DNA of 64,000 nt from Vulcanimicrobium winogradskyi (lineage in GTDB: Bacteria; Vulcanimicrobiota; Vulcanimicrobiia; Vulcanimicrobiales; Vulcanimicrobiaceae), in assembly GCA_003134965.1 (NCBI GenBank), contig PLDA01000002.1, forward strand, positions 62,001-126,000, given 5' to 3'. A program made the translations under genes and the position numbers. The first letter of the stretch is position 1. Each line of letters begins with the position of its first letter. A model generated the notes under the pieces. That model ran no database searches, was not told the origin of the DNA, and saw only the letters and a list, made by a program, of their open reading frames with translations. Positions 35,137 through 42,214 of the stretch are shown here, one piece after another.

Positions 35137-36158
35137 GACGGCGTGTCATCCTGAGCTTGTCGGAGGGCCGCCCCTTCGTGATAGCCCTCGAGGTAGATGC
35201 GGCGCACGATCGAGTCGATGTCGGGCTCGATGATCGAGACGTCGGTGATCTGGTACCGTTCGGTGACCCGGCGGATCAGCGCCTCGGCGGTCAGCGCGCG
35301 GCGGTTGAAGCGCAGCCGCACCAGGTTGAGCTCGCGGCTCACGACCTCGGCCCCGGCGACAACGAACTCGGGATACGACTCCGCCAAATTCACTACCAGG
35401 GTGCGGTGCGTGCCGTACTCTTCGCGCAGCCGCTCGAGCGAGCCGTCGTAGATCACCTTTCCTTCGTCGATCAGGATGATCCGGCGCGAGAGCCGTTCGA
35501 CGTCGGCTAGGTCGTGCGTGGTCAGGATGACCGTCGTGCCCCGATCGCGGTTGATCGTTCCGATGAACTCGCGAATCGCTTCCTTCGCGACGACGTCGAG
35601 TCCGATCGTCGGCTCGTCGAGGAACACGATCTTCGGATCGTGGAGCATTGCGGCCGCGAAGTCGCCGCGCATCCGCTCACCGAGCGAGAGCTGGCGAACC
35701 GGCGTCGCGAGGAAGCGGTCGAGGTCGAGGATCGCCGCGAAGTGGCGCATGTTCTCGAGGTAGCGCGCCCGCGGGATGTCGTAGATCGAGCGCAGCAGCT
35801 CGAACGACTCGCGCAGCGGAAGGTCCCAATAGAGCTGGCTCCGCTGGCCGAAGACGACGCCGATGTTCGCCGCGTTCGCCATACGGTGCGCGTGCGGCAC
35901 GATCCCGGCGACGCGCAACTGCCCGCCGCTCGGGACCAGAATCCCGGTCAGCATCTTGATCGTGGTCGACTTCCCGGCACCGTTGGGCCCGATGTAGCCG
36001 ACCAGCTCGCCGGGCTCGAGCGAGAAGCTGACGTCGTCGACCGCGACCTTGTCCACGTAGGTGCGGGAGAACAGCGCCCCGACCGCGCCCCAGATCCCCG
36101 ATCCGCGTTCGAGCGACCGGAATACCTTGCGCAGCCCTACCGCCTCGATGATCGCCAT
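35133..36158 (-). CDS. ABC transporter ATP-binding protein (DrrA-like)
   Basis: 341 residues from ATG 36158. Extended N-terminus before Walker A (VFRSLERGSGIWGAVGALFSRTY, seen in ABC-2 ATPases of this type), Walker A GPNGAGKST, Q-loop VFGQRSQLYWDLP, signature LSLGERMRGDFAAAMLH, Walker B IVFLDEPTIGLD, switch LTTHDLADVERL, and a C-terminal domain of ~90 residues with DVSIIEPDIDSIVRRIYLEGY. Its last residues include LRQAQDDTPS, encoded by copy 2 of the dispersed repeat. First gene of the exporter operon. Confidence 0.92.
   Translation of the reverse strand: MAIIEAVGLRKVFRSLERGSGIWGAVGALFSRTYVDKVAVDDVSFSLEPGELVGYIGPNGAGKSTTIKMLTGILVPSGGQLRVAGIVPHAHRMANAANIGVVFGQRSQLYWDLPLRESFELLRSIYDIPRARYLENMRHFAAILDLDRFLATPVRQLSLGERMRGDFAAAMLHDPKIVFLDEPTIGLDVVAKEAIREFIGTINRDRGTTVILTTHDLADVERLSRRIILIDEGKVIYDGSLERLREEYGTHRTLVVNLAESYPEFVVAGAEVVSRELNLVRLRFNRRALTAEALIRRVTERYQITDVSIIEPDIDSIVRRIYLEGYHEGAALRQAQDDTPS
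35150..35167 (-). repeat. Dispersed in-frame repeat, copy 2 (encodes LRQAQ)
   Basis: On the minus strand CCCTCCGACAAGCTCAGG, one mismatch to copy 1, reading L-R-Q-A-Q-D at the C-terminus of the ABC ATPase. The flank TGTCAT next to it is shared with copy 4. Confidence 0.85.
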
Positions 36159-36208
36159 GCTCGGCGTGCCCTTTCCCACGCGGACCGTACGCCGCCTTTA
36201 CGTTGCCT

Positions 36209-36327
36209 GAGAGGGACGTACCCCGGACGAGGGGAACTCGCGGCGTACCAACAACCGTTGGTCCCAACAGATGCGCCCCTTTTCGGTACGCATCGAGTCT
36301 GACTAGGCGAGGGGGTGAGATACGAAC
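36209..36327 (+). promoter_or_regulatory. Structured leader RNA, copy 1
   Basis: About 120 bases directly upstream of the first micropeptide gene. Visible helices: CGAG-GGGAA-CTCG (36228-36240); ACCAAC-aacc-GTTGGT just after, nested in a GGCG/CGCC closing stem; and a GAGTCTGACT segment. It ends in GAGGGGGTGAGATACGAAC before the ATG, so the ribosome-binding region is part of the conserved block. The duplicate at 36500-36620 keeps these pairings with a compensating C-to-T (G-C to G-U) change. It looks like a riboswitch or structured 5'-UTR but I cannot match it to a known class. Confidence 0.55.
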
Positions 36328-36387
36328 ATGGCCGCTAAGAAGAAAGCCCCGAAGAAGAAGCCCAGCAAGAAGGGCAAGAAGAAGTAA
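36328..36387 (+). CDS. Lysine-rich micropeptide, copy 1 (19 aa)
   Basis: ATG to TAA reading MAAKKKAPKKKPSKKGKKK: 11 lysines, no acidic residue. A strong ribosome-binding region (GAGGGGGTGA) lies 8-12 bases upstream, and a terminator follows 70 bases later, so this is a complete transcription unit. The copy at 36621 is identical at every base except for one missing AAG codon, while flanks have diverged. Composition resembles lysine-rich tails of nucleoid or ribosome-associated proteins; it could bind nucleic acid, but a purely regulatory role of translation is also possible. No family recognised. Confidence 0.6.
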   Translation: MAAKKKAPKKKPSKKGKKK

Positions 36388-36454
36388 ACCCGTCCCAGAC
36401 AGAGATAGAGATAGATCAGGTTTTTCTCAGCCATCATTGCATCTTCGAATCGAG

Positions 36455-36482
36455 GCGCGGCCGGCAACGACCGCGCTTTTTT
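36455..36482 (+). terminator. Rho-independent terminator, copy 1
   Basis: GCGCGG-ccggcaacga-CCGCGC, a perfect 6-bp GC stem, followed by six T. It ends the first micropeptide cassette. Confidence 0.85.
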
Positions 36483-36499
36483 CTATCCCGGTGGCGGTC

Positions 36500-36620
36500 C
36501 GAGAGGGTGGCACCCCAGGCGAGGGGAACTCGCCGCGTATCAACATGCGTTGGTCCCACAGACGCGGTGCTCTTTGGGCCCCGAGTCGAGTCTGACTACG
36601 AGAGGGGGTGAGATACGAAC
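36500..36620 (+). promoter_or_regulatory. Structured leader RNA, copy 2
   Basis: Diverged duplicate of the leader at 36209-36327. Conserved blocks: GAGAGGG, CGAGGGGAACTCG (36520-36532), the ATCAAC...GTTGGT hairpin, an extended CCGCGT/ACGCGG closing stem, GAGTCTGACTA and the final GAGGGGGTGAGATACGAAC. Loops and linkers differ most, as expected of a folded RNA under selection. Confidence 0.55.
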
Positions 36621-36677
36621 ATGGCCGCTAAGAAGAAAGCCCCGAAGAAGAAGCCCAGCAAGAAGGGCAAGAAGTAA
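36621..36677 (+). CDS. Lysine-rich micropeptide, copy 2 (18 aa)
   Basis: ATG to TAA reading MAAKKKAPKKKPSKKGKK, the same as copy 1 minus one lysine codon. Same ribosome-binding region and spacing. Complete nucleotide identity with copy 1 over the shared codons, including third positions, is more conservation than the amino acids need, so either the duplication is recent in this part, gene conversion acts, or the RNA itself matters. Confidence 0.6.
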   Translation: MAAKKKAPKKKPSKKGKK

Positions 36678-36735
36678 GCCCGACCCCAATACAGATAGAT
36701 CAGTTTTTCTCAGTCATCATCCAGATCCCATGAAG

Positions 36736-36764
36736 GCGCGGCCGGCAACGACCGCGCTTTTTTT
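36736..36764 (+). terminator. Rho-independent terminator, copy 2
   Basis: Same GCGCGG-ccggcaacga-CCGCGC stem followed by seven T, ending the second cassette. It abuts the stop codon of the convergent SRPBCC gene at 36765. Confidence 0.85.
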
Positions 36765-37199
36765 CTATGCCTGCACGGCGTTTTCGGCCGCGCGTTCCGC
36801 CAGTCGTCCGAGGTTCGCCGCCATCCCGCCGGCGATGAGCTCCGCGGCGCGGCGCAGGATCAGTCCGGCCAGCGGACCGCCGGTCCCGATGCGCTGCACG
36901 ATCGCCGTCCCGCTCGCCTGCGGCGCCAGCTCCCAGCGGAAGCGCAGCGCGGCAACCGGACCGAAGGTGACGATTAGGGCCAGCATGCGCTCCGGCACGA
37001 CCGCCTCGATGCGGAACGCCGTCTGCGGGGCTCCTTTGGGCTTCATCGTCAGCAGCGTCCCGGGCGCGAGCGGCCCCTCGAGGGTCATCCATTCGACACC
37101 CTCGTTCCACAGCGACCACCGCCGGCCGTCGAGCAGGACGCCCCACACGCGATCCGGCGGCGCGGTCGAGCTCGCTTCGGCAGTCCGTTCCCAGCTCAT
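36765..37199 (-). CDS. SRPBCC (polyketide cyclase/START-like) family protein
   Basis: 144 residues from ATG 37199, chosen because GGAAGAG lies about 10 bases upstream; an ATG at 37217 is also in frame. The pattern SWERTAEASSTAPPDRVWGVLLDGRRWSLWNEGVEWMTLEGPLAPGTLLTMKPKG matches the SRPBCC superfamily of small lipid- or polyketide-binding proteins, ending in the long C-terminal helix GGPLAGLILRRAAELIAGGMAANLGRLAERA. Ligand unknown. Divergent from the next gene with starts 17 bases apart. Confidence 0.8.
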   Translation of the reverse strand: MSWERTAEASSTAPPDRVWGVLLDGRRWSLWNEGVEWMTLEGPLAPGTLLTMKPKGAPQTAFRIEAVVPERMLALIVTFGPVAALRFRWELAPQASGTAIVQRIGTGGPLAGLILRRAAELIAGGMAANLGRLAERAAENAVQA

Positions 37200-37215
37200 C
37201 GCGAAGTGCTCTTCC

Positions 37216-37713
37216 ATGGACGAGCCGGAGAACCCGATCGTCGCGATGGCAACGAAGCTCCGCGCGCGCCGCGATCTGGGCGCCGCGATCGACTCGGCGA
37301 CCGCCGGCGCGGCGAGCCCGCGCGGCGACGACGCGGAGAGCCGCTTCGCGGCGCTCGCCGACGTCCTGGCAACGGGCACCAAGCGGCTGAACTCGATCCT
37401 CGGGGGCCGCACCGGGGTCACCCTGGTGCGGCTCGAGAACCCGCCGCGGCTGCGGCTGCGCTTCCGCGACAAGCGGATCGCGCTCGATCTCGACGCCGCG
37501 CGTCAACTGGTAATCGTGACCGGCTGCGGTCTGGAGGGCGAGTATCAGTTCCTGGACGCGGACGTGCCGGCTCTGATGAACCTCTCGAAGTTCTCGACCG
37601 ACGCCGGCTACCGCGACGCGTTGACCGGCTCCCAACTCCTCAAGACGATCTCCGACGGCGCCCAGCTTCCCCGCCCGCCGCACCTGGACGGCCAAGGCCC
37701 CTTGAGTTTCTAG
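37216..37713 (+). CDS. Conserved-looking hypothetical protein
   Basis: 165 residues, soluble, no signal peptide. An Arg/Ala-rich first half (ALADVLATGTKRLNSILGG) is followed by a beta-rich domain: GVTLVRLENPPRLRLRFRDKRIALDLDAARQLVIVTGCGLEGEYQFLDADVPALMNLSKF. The alternating strand pattern and VPALMNLSKFSTDAGYRDALTGSQLLKTI end suggest a small alpha/beta protein. ATG 37246 is an alternative start. Its TAG stop overlaps the nth stop on the other strand (CTAG, 37710-37713). Not recognised. Confidence 0.7.
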   Translation: MDEPENPIVAMATKLRARRDLGAAIDSATAGAASPRGDDAESRFAALADVLATGTKRLNSILGGRTGVTLVRLENPPRLRLRFRDKRIALDLDAARQLVIVTGCGLEGEYQFLDADVPALMNLSKFSTDAGYRDALTGSQLLKTISDGAQLPRPPHLDGQGPLSF

Positions 37714-38387
37714 CGGCGCTGCGCGAGCGCGCGCGCCACGATCTTCCGGGACGGGCACATCGTGACCGGGCACTGGCCGCAGCGCGGGATCGGGGCCTTG
37801 CAGATCGCGCGGCCGTGGAGGATCAGCCAGTGGTGGGCGTGGCGCCACTGGTCGCGGGGGACCAGCTTGGTGACGTCGTCCTCGACGCCGCGCGGCGTCG
37901 TCGCCAAGGTCAGCCCGAGCCGGTGCGAGACGCGAAAGACGTGGGTGTCGACCGCGAACGCAGCCTCCCCGAAGGCGACCGACATCACGACGTTGGCGGT
38001 CTTGCGGCCGACGCCGGGGAGCGCTTCCAGCGACTCGCGGTCGCTCGGCACCGCGCCGCCGTGCTCCGCGAAGAGCGCGCGCGCCGCGGCGATGACGTTC
38101 TTGGCCTTGGTGCGGAAGAACCCGCACGACTTGATGATGCGCTCGACGTCGGCCTGATCGGCGCCGGCCAGCGCCGCCGGGTCGGGATACGCGGCGAAGA
38201 GGTGCGGCGTGGTGAGGTTCACCCGCGCGTCGGTGCACTGCGCGCTCAGGATCACCGCGATCAGCAGCTCGAACGGCGTGCGGTACTCAAGCGCCGTGAC
38301 GGCGTGCGGGTACGTCCGCGCCAGGATCGCCAACTCCTCGGCTGCGACCGCGCGCGAGACCTTCCGCTTCGGAAACGGGATCGTCAC
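37710..38387 (-). CDS. nth: Endonuclease III (DNA glycosylase/AP lyase)
   Basis: Removes oxidised pyrimidines and nicks the abasic site. 225 residues. Helix-hairpin-helix LPGVGRKTANVV with the catalytic lysine, catalytic aspartate in VDTHVFRVSHRLGL, LLIAVILSAQCTDARVN near the N-terminus, and the four-cysteine 4Fe-4S loop CKAPIPRCGQCPVTMC at the end. GTG start overlaps the stop of the upstream SIR2-SLOG gene (GTGA), so it may be translated from the same transcript. It has the high GC third positions of housekeeping genes, unlike that neighbour. Confidence 0.95.
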   Translation of the reverse strand: MTIPFPKRKVSRAVAAEELAILARTYPHAVTALEYRTPFELLIAVILSAQCTDARVNLTTPHLFAAYPDPAALAGADQADVERIIKSCGFFRTKAKNVIAAARALFAEHGGAVPSDRESLEALPGVGRKTANVVMSVAFGEAAFAVDTHVFRVSHRLGLTLATTPRGVEDDVTKLVPRDQWRHAHHWLILHGRAICKAPIPRCGQCPVTMCPSRKIVARALAQRR

Positions 38388-39805
38388 GGATGCGACGGAC
38401 GACGTGCTCGCGGGTGACGCGAGTTCTCGCAGAGATGCCGATCGAGAATCTCGATAACCGCTTCGATACCCTTAGCGGATTGGGTTGCGACCGAAAACTT
38501 CGCTCTGTCCAATTCAGCGACCAGCCGATACTCCGGCGTGTCCTTGTGCTCTTTCAAGATTTCGTGCGCCGCCCAATCGGCCGCGCCGCCTGTTCCCGGA
38601 ATCGGAATGAGCCATCCTGGGAGCGATCGAGTTATCTCGACGTCGGCTCTCGTACCCTTGTCGCCGCCGATCAATATCCACGTGCCACACTGTTCAAGGA
38701 GTTTCCGACGTCGGCTCGACTCGCCCTGAGAATCCTTCCGAATGGAGCCGACCTGAAGGCGGCCGTGCATCGCGACTCCCCGCTCGCCGAGCCTTTCGAT
38801 GAAACCCCGCAAGGTCGACGTACCGACGACGGGACCAAGCCCGGAGACCAAACGCTTATCGCGATCGGCAAGCAGTACGCCGACCCGACGGCACAATGTC
38901 TCTATCCTGGGGCGACCTGATTCCCTCAGCCCGAAACTGCCGTTGACGTAAACGCTATCTCCGAGAGGAAGACGATTGCATTCGTTAGCGAGCTCTTCGA
39001 CGAGCCCATCGATCTGGTCGAAGCTCTCGACGACATAGACACTGATCCCATAGCGACCCAGATCATCGACCCAATACTCGAAACGTTTTCGTTCATATTC
39101 AAACTGCGCGCGGCTCCGGCTCCCGCTTCGCTGCGGATACGGCAACACGGCGAAGTGCTGGCGCTGGTTCTCCTTGAACACAGCGAAGGACGTACTCAAC
39201 ACGTGGTTTAGGTTGGGATCGCTGAAAGAAAGCCCAAGGAACAAGAACGTCTTCCCGACGTAGTCAGCCGACAAGAGGTTCAGAAAAGCAGGCTTGTCGC
39301 GCGCATAAGTCTCGAAGTCTTGTTTCGATATGACGCACGACGCCGCTTCATCCACCGAGCCGTGCATCTTGTACAGTACCGTTGGGTATTTATACGGTTG
39401 CATCAGCTGGGCCGATGTGTAAACTACCGTTAAATCCTTTCCAATAACTCGGAACGCACTTTCGATGAGCGGATCGTAATTCGTTGTCCAAACGTTCGTT
39501 ACCGGAAGTCCGGCGAGCTTGATTAGTTCTTTCGGGACTACTTTCTTTTCAAGGAATCGCTCCATGATCAGTTTATTGATGTGCGTTCGACCATGAGCCT
39601 TATTGACTAGGAACTGAGCGACCTCGGTCAGATCACAGTTAGCGGAGTCGAGGTCGAGATCTTTGATAACGTCATCGAAGAGTTCGCGCCACGTAGGGTA
39701 GCCTGCACGTTTCGACATGCCGGCACCGATGAACACCGCAGCGGATCGCTGTCGCAAGGCGCGCCCATACTCCGTGAGGAGCTTTTTCCTTGTGATGCCG
39801 TGCAT
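38384..39805 (-). CDS. SIR2-SLOG (ThsA-like) antiphage NADase effector
   Basis: 473 residues, the size of Thoeris ThsA. N-terminal SIR2-type domain (~1-280): VFIGAGMSKRAGYPTWRELF nucleotide-binding motif, TNYD (Asn109) and KMHGS (His148), which align in order and spacing with the catalytic Asn112/His152 of Bacillus cereus ThsA, and FLFLGLSFSDPNL. C-terminal SLOG/STALD domain (~290-460): VYVNGSFG, LVSGLGPVVG, WILIGGDKGTRADV and IPIPGTGGAADWAAHEI, the fold that senses a cyclic ADP-ribose signal in Thoeris. On activation ThsA depletes NAD+ and stops growth. No TIR-domain ThsB is adjacent. Wobble positions are clearly AT-richer than neighbours, suggesting transfer. Confidence 0.82.
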   Translation of the reverse strand: MHGITRKKLLTEYGRALRQRSAAVFIGAGMSKRAGYPTWRELFDDVIKDLDLDSANCDLTEVAQFLVNKAHGRTHINKLIMERFLEKKVVPKELIKLAGLPVTNVWTTNYDPLIESAFRVIGKDLTVVYTSAQLMQPYKYPTVLYKMHGSVDEAASCVISKQDFETYARDKPAFLNLLSADYVGKTFLFLGLSFSDPNLNHVLSTSFAVFKENQRQHFAVLPYPQRSGSRSRAQFEYERKRFEYWVDDLGRYGISVYVVESFDQIDGLVEELANECNRLPLGDSVYVNGSFGLRESGRPRIETLCRRVGVLLADRDKRLVSGLGPVVGTSTLRGFIERLGERGVAMHGRLQVGSIRKDSQGESSRRRKLLEQCGTWILIGGDKGTRADVEITRSLPGWLIPIPGTGGAADWAAHEILKEHKDTPEYRLVAELDRAKFSVATQSAKGIEAVIEILDRHLCENSRHPRARRPSHP

Positions 39806-39829
39806 TTTGCGTTACCCCCGACTAGGTCC

Positions 39830-39855
39830 GGTTTGCTTTCTCCGGTGCGCAAACC
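39830..39855. promoter_or_regulatory. Inverted repeat between the SIR2-SLOG and sulfite-oxidase-like genes
   Basis: GGTTTGC (39830-39836) and GCAAACC (39849-39855), perfect 7-bp arms with a 12-base spacer, centred in the 101-base divergent intergenic region. Could be an operator or a hairpin in either leader. Confidence 0.4.
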
Positions 39856-39906
39856 TTCGATCGCAAGAGGGCTACGATCCGCGGCACGGAAAAACGCGCT
39901 CCACGC

Positions 39907-40503
39907 ATGCCGTTCCTCAAGCAAAAGGATCCGACCGTCCCGCCGGGTCAGACCGTCACGACCGGGTTCCCGGTGCTGCACGTCGGCGACGTGCCGGCGA
40001 TCGACCCGAAGAGCTGGCGGCTGCGCGTCTTCGGGCAGGTCGAGAACCCGTTCGAGCTCGCGTACGACGAGCTGCGGGCGCTCCCGGCGAGCGAGTTCCG
40101 CGGCGACATCCACTGCGTCACGCGCTGGTCGAAGCAGAACACGTATTGGGTCGGGGTTCGCTTCTCCACGATCGTCGCGCGCGCGAAACCGCTCGCGTCC
40201 GCGCGCTTCGTGGTGCAGCACGCCGACAACGACTACACGACGAACCTCCCGTTGGACGTAATGCTCGGCGACGACGTGCTGATCGCGTACGAGTTCGACG
40301 GCCGGCCGGTCGAGCCGATCCACGGCGGCCCGGTGCGCATGCTGGTGCCGAAAAAGTACTTCTGGAAGAGCGCCAAATGGCTGCGCGGGTTCGAGTTCCT
40401 CGACGCCGATCAGAAAGGCTTCTGGGAGGTGCGCGGTTACAACAACGACGCCGATCCGTGGAAGGAAGAGCGCTACGCGGACCTACCGGCCTGGATGAGC
40501 TGA
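39907..40503 (+). CDS. Sulfite-oxidase-like molybdopterin enzyme
   Basis: 198 residues, the short cytosolic form of the sulfite oxidase/MsrP (YedY) molybdopterin domain. Motifs: GFPVLHVGDVPAIDPKSWRLRVFGQVENPF, the Mo-ligand cysteine in DIHCVTRWS, WVGVRFSTIV, DNDYTTNLPLDVML, GRPVEPIHGGPVRMLVPKKYFWKSAKWL. No Tat or Sec signal and no heme or dimerisation domain. Likely a soluble oxidoreductase of unknown substrate. Stands alone after the SIR2-SLOG gene on the other strand. Confidence 0.9.
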   Translation: MPFLKQKDPTVPPGQTVTTGFPVLHVGDVPAIDPKSWRLRVFGQVENPFELAYDELRALPASEFRGDIHCVTRWSKQNTYWVGVRFSTIVARAKPLASARFVVQHADNDYTTNLPLDVMLGDDVLIAYEFDGRPVEPIHGGPVRMLVPKKYFWKSAKWLRGFEFLDADQKGFWEVRGYNNDADPWKEERYADLPAWMS

Positions 40504-40520
40504 ACCCGCGAGTCGATTCC

Positions 40521-40841
40521 CTACCGCAGATCTCCTGGCAGATCTTCCAAGAGTGCTTGAAGGAGTTGGCGTCCGTGAGCAACGACGACGACTTCGGCCC
40601 CGCCATCGACCCGTTCGCGGTAGACAATTACAACCGGCGGGACGGGCCACGTGCGCACGTACGGCGCGCCATCGGTCAGGTCTTGCCGTTCCGGACCGAG
40701 TCGCGGGTTGTTGTCGAGCATCTCGACAGCATTTTCGATTCGTTCGAGAAACCTGCGCGCGTTTTGCGGCGACGCCTGCGCGATGTAAGAAACGATCGAC
40801 GCGAGTTGTTCGGAAGCATGTTCCGTGAAAATGGCACCCAT
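40521..40841 (-). CDS. parE: ParE/RelE-family toxin
   Basis: 106 residues with the ParE/RelE fold pattern: IFTEHASEQLASIVSYIAQASPQNARRFLERIENAVEMLDNNPRLGP, then VRTWPVPPVVIVYRERVDGGAEVVVVAHGRQ. The helix-turn with SPQNARRFLERI and the late IVYR...V.VVAHGR strand pair are ParE hallmarks; ParE toxins poison DNA gyrase. Starts 24 bases after the ParD stop. A second toxin-antitoxin module in the window besides Fic. Confidence 0.87.
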   Translation of the reverse strand: MGAIFTEHASEQLASIVSYIAQASPQNARRFLERIENAVEMLDNNPRLGPERQDLTDGAPYVRTWPVPPVVIVYRERVDGGAEVVVVAHGRQLLQALLEDLPGDLR

Positions 40842-40865
40842 TGAGGGCCGCGATTTTGCATCCGA

Positions 40866-41159
40866 TCAGCGAGCGCCTCCGGCGCCCACATCCACGACGG
40901 CCTGGCTCTCGGCTTCGTCAATCATCCTTCGCATGCGGGCGAAGACATTCTTGGCTTCAACGACCCTGCCAGACTCTAGGTCAGCAATGCCTTCGTGGAC
41001 GAATCGCTTCAACGCCGCTTGCCGCTGCAGTCGTTCATCCTCCTGATCGTAGAGCAACCTCAGACCAGCGCGCACGACCTCGCTGCTCGAGGCATACTTG
41101 CCAGTGGCGACTTGCTGTTTCACGAATCGGTCCAACTGCGGAGTTACGGAGATGGTCAC
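40866..41159 (-). CDS. parD: ParD-family (ribbon-helix-helix) antitoxin
   Basis: 97 residues. N-terminal RHH DNA-binding fold: MTISVTPQLDRFVKQQVATGKYASSSEVVRAGLRLLYDQED, with the typical YxSxSEVVRxALR helix; the disordered C-terminus (KRFVHEGIADLESGR) binds the toxin. GTG start with AAAGGGGT upstream. It directly overlaps its own likely operator (see 41165-41194), so the pair is expected to autoregulate. Confidence 0.9.
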   Translation of the reverse strand: MTISVTPQLDRFVKQQVATGKYASSSEVVRAGLRLLYDQEDERLQRQAALKRFVHEGIADLESGRVVEAKNVFARMRRMIDEAESQAVVDVGAGGAR

Positions 41160-41164
41160 ACCCC

Positions 41165-41194
41165 TTTATACCAGGCTTTGGTATTTATTGACAA
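41165..41194 (-). promoter_or_regulatory. parDE promoter with palindromic operator
   Basis: On the minus strand TTGTCA (-35) and TATAAA (-10) are 18 bases apart. Between and overlapping them is a 17-bp dyad, ATACCA-ggctt-TGGTAT (41168-41184 on the plus strand), the size and position of an RHH antitoxin operator. ParD binding here would block the promoter. The -10 ends a few bases before the ParD start. Confidence 0.75.
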
Positions 41195-41281
41195 GTCTAG
41201 GGCACCCTGCGCCTCGCCCGCCTGCTGACCGTCAGTGCAATCTTTGCTTATATTACTAGTCTAGGCTAGCATTAATTCACC

Positions 41282-42214
41282 TCAACTGAGGCGGACACGC
41301 GACTCGGCCAGGGCGACGATTCCGTCGCGCACGAGCGCGTCGACGATTGCCGGGATCTCGTGCAGGCGGTCCGCGGGGACGATCGCAGCGAGGTCGCGTT
41401 CGAGCGCGCCGAGCGCGAGCGATTCGGTGGGCGGTACGTCGCGCAGGCGGTCGACGATGCGCCCGCGCAGGAAGCGCGTCGTGCGCTCGAACGGTAGCCC
41501 GCTCTGCGGCGGCCTTCGCGGCGCGTTCGCTCGGGCGAGCTGCGAGAGCTGCGCGGGATCGACCGGCGCGGAAGCGCACGCCTCGCGGAGCGGGCACACC
41601 AGACACCGCGCGGCGCGCGCGGTGCAGAGCGACGCGCCGAGATCCATCAGGGCGGAGTTCCAGTCGTGCGCGCCGCCGCTCGGGACCGCGGCGAGCGCCA
41701 GCGCGTCGAGCTCGCGGTCGCCGGCCTGCGGCGGGTGTTCGAGCCCGAACCGCACCCGGTGGACGACGCGCCGCAAGTTCACGTCGACGGCCGCGTCGTC
41801 GCGTTCGAACGCGAACGCGCGCACCGCCGCCGCCGTATAAGCGCCGATCCCGGGCAGCGCGCGCAGCGCGGCGGTATCGTCGGGCAGCTCGCCGCCGTGG
41901 CGCTCGACGACGGCGCGGGCGAGCGCGTGCAGCCGGACCGCGCGGCTGTTGTAGCCCAGCCCGCGCCAGGCGCGGACGACGTCGCCGGCGCCGGCGCCGG
42001 CGAGCGCCTCGAAGCTCGGGAAGCGTGCGACGAACGCTTCGTAGAACGGGATCACGCGTTCGACCTGCGTCTGCTGCAGCATGAACTCGCTGACGACGAT
42101 GCGGTACGGATCGCGGGTCGTGCGCCACGGGAGATGGACGCGGCCGTGTTGCGCGTACCACGCCAGCAGCGCCTGCGACGGAAATGCGTTCGGCCGAGCC
42201 GCTCGCACCGTCAC
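41282..42214 (-). CDS. mutY: Adenine DNA glycosylase MutY
   Basis: Excises adenine opposite 8-oxoguanine. 310 residues from GTG 42214. Motifs: HLPWRTTRDPYRIVVSEFMLQQTQVERV with the catalytic glutamate, LPGIGAYTAAAVRAFAF helix-hairpin-helix, DVNLRRVVHRV with the catalytic aspartate, and the 4Fe-4S loop CTARAARCLVCPLREAC. After the iron-sulfur loop only ~75 residues remain (LPFERTTRFLRGRIVDRLRDVPPTESLAL), shorter than the NUDIX-like 8-oxoG recognition domain of E. coli MutY (350 aa). GTGA overlap with the MocR-type gene upstream. Confidence 0.93.
   Translation of the reverse strand: MTVRAARPNAFPSQALLAWYAQHGRVHLPWRTTRDPYRIVVSEFMLQQTQVERVIPFYEAFVARFPSFEALAGAGAGDVVRAWRGLGYNSRAVRLHALARAVVERHGGELPDDTAALRALPGIGAYTAAAVRAFAFERDDAAVDVNLRRVVHRVRFGLEHPPQAGDRELDALALAAVPSGGAHDWNSALMDLGASLCTARAARCLVCPLREACASAPVDPAQLSQLARANAPRRPPQSGLPFERTTRFLRGRIVDRLRDVPPTESLALGALERDLAAIVPADRLHEIPAIVDALVRDGIVALAESRVRLS

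Noticed and set aside
36209..36327. Assignment of the leader to SAM, TPP, guanidine, Mn or c-di-AMP riboswitches
   Set aside because: Compared from memory with their conserved cores; none matches GAGGGGAACTC plus the CAAC/GTTGG hairpin, so no class is claimed.
39695..39900. Additional small gene in the SIR2-SLOG/sulfite-oxidase gap
   Set aside because: Frames here are short, shared with the ends of the flanking genes and without ribosome-binding sites.
38384..40503. Complete Thoeris system
   Set aside because: Only the ThsA-like protein is present. The neighbour at 39907 is a molybdopterin enzyme, not a TIR protein.
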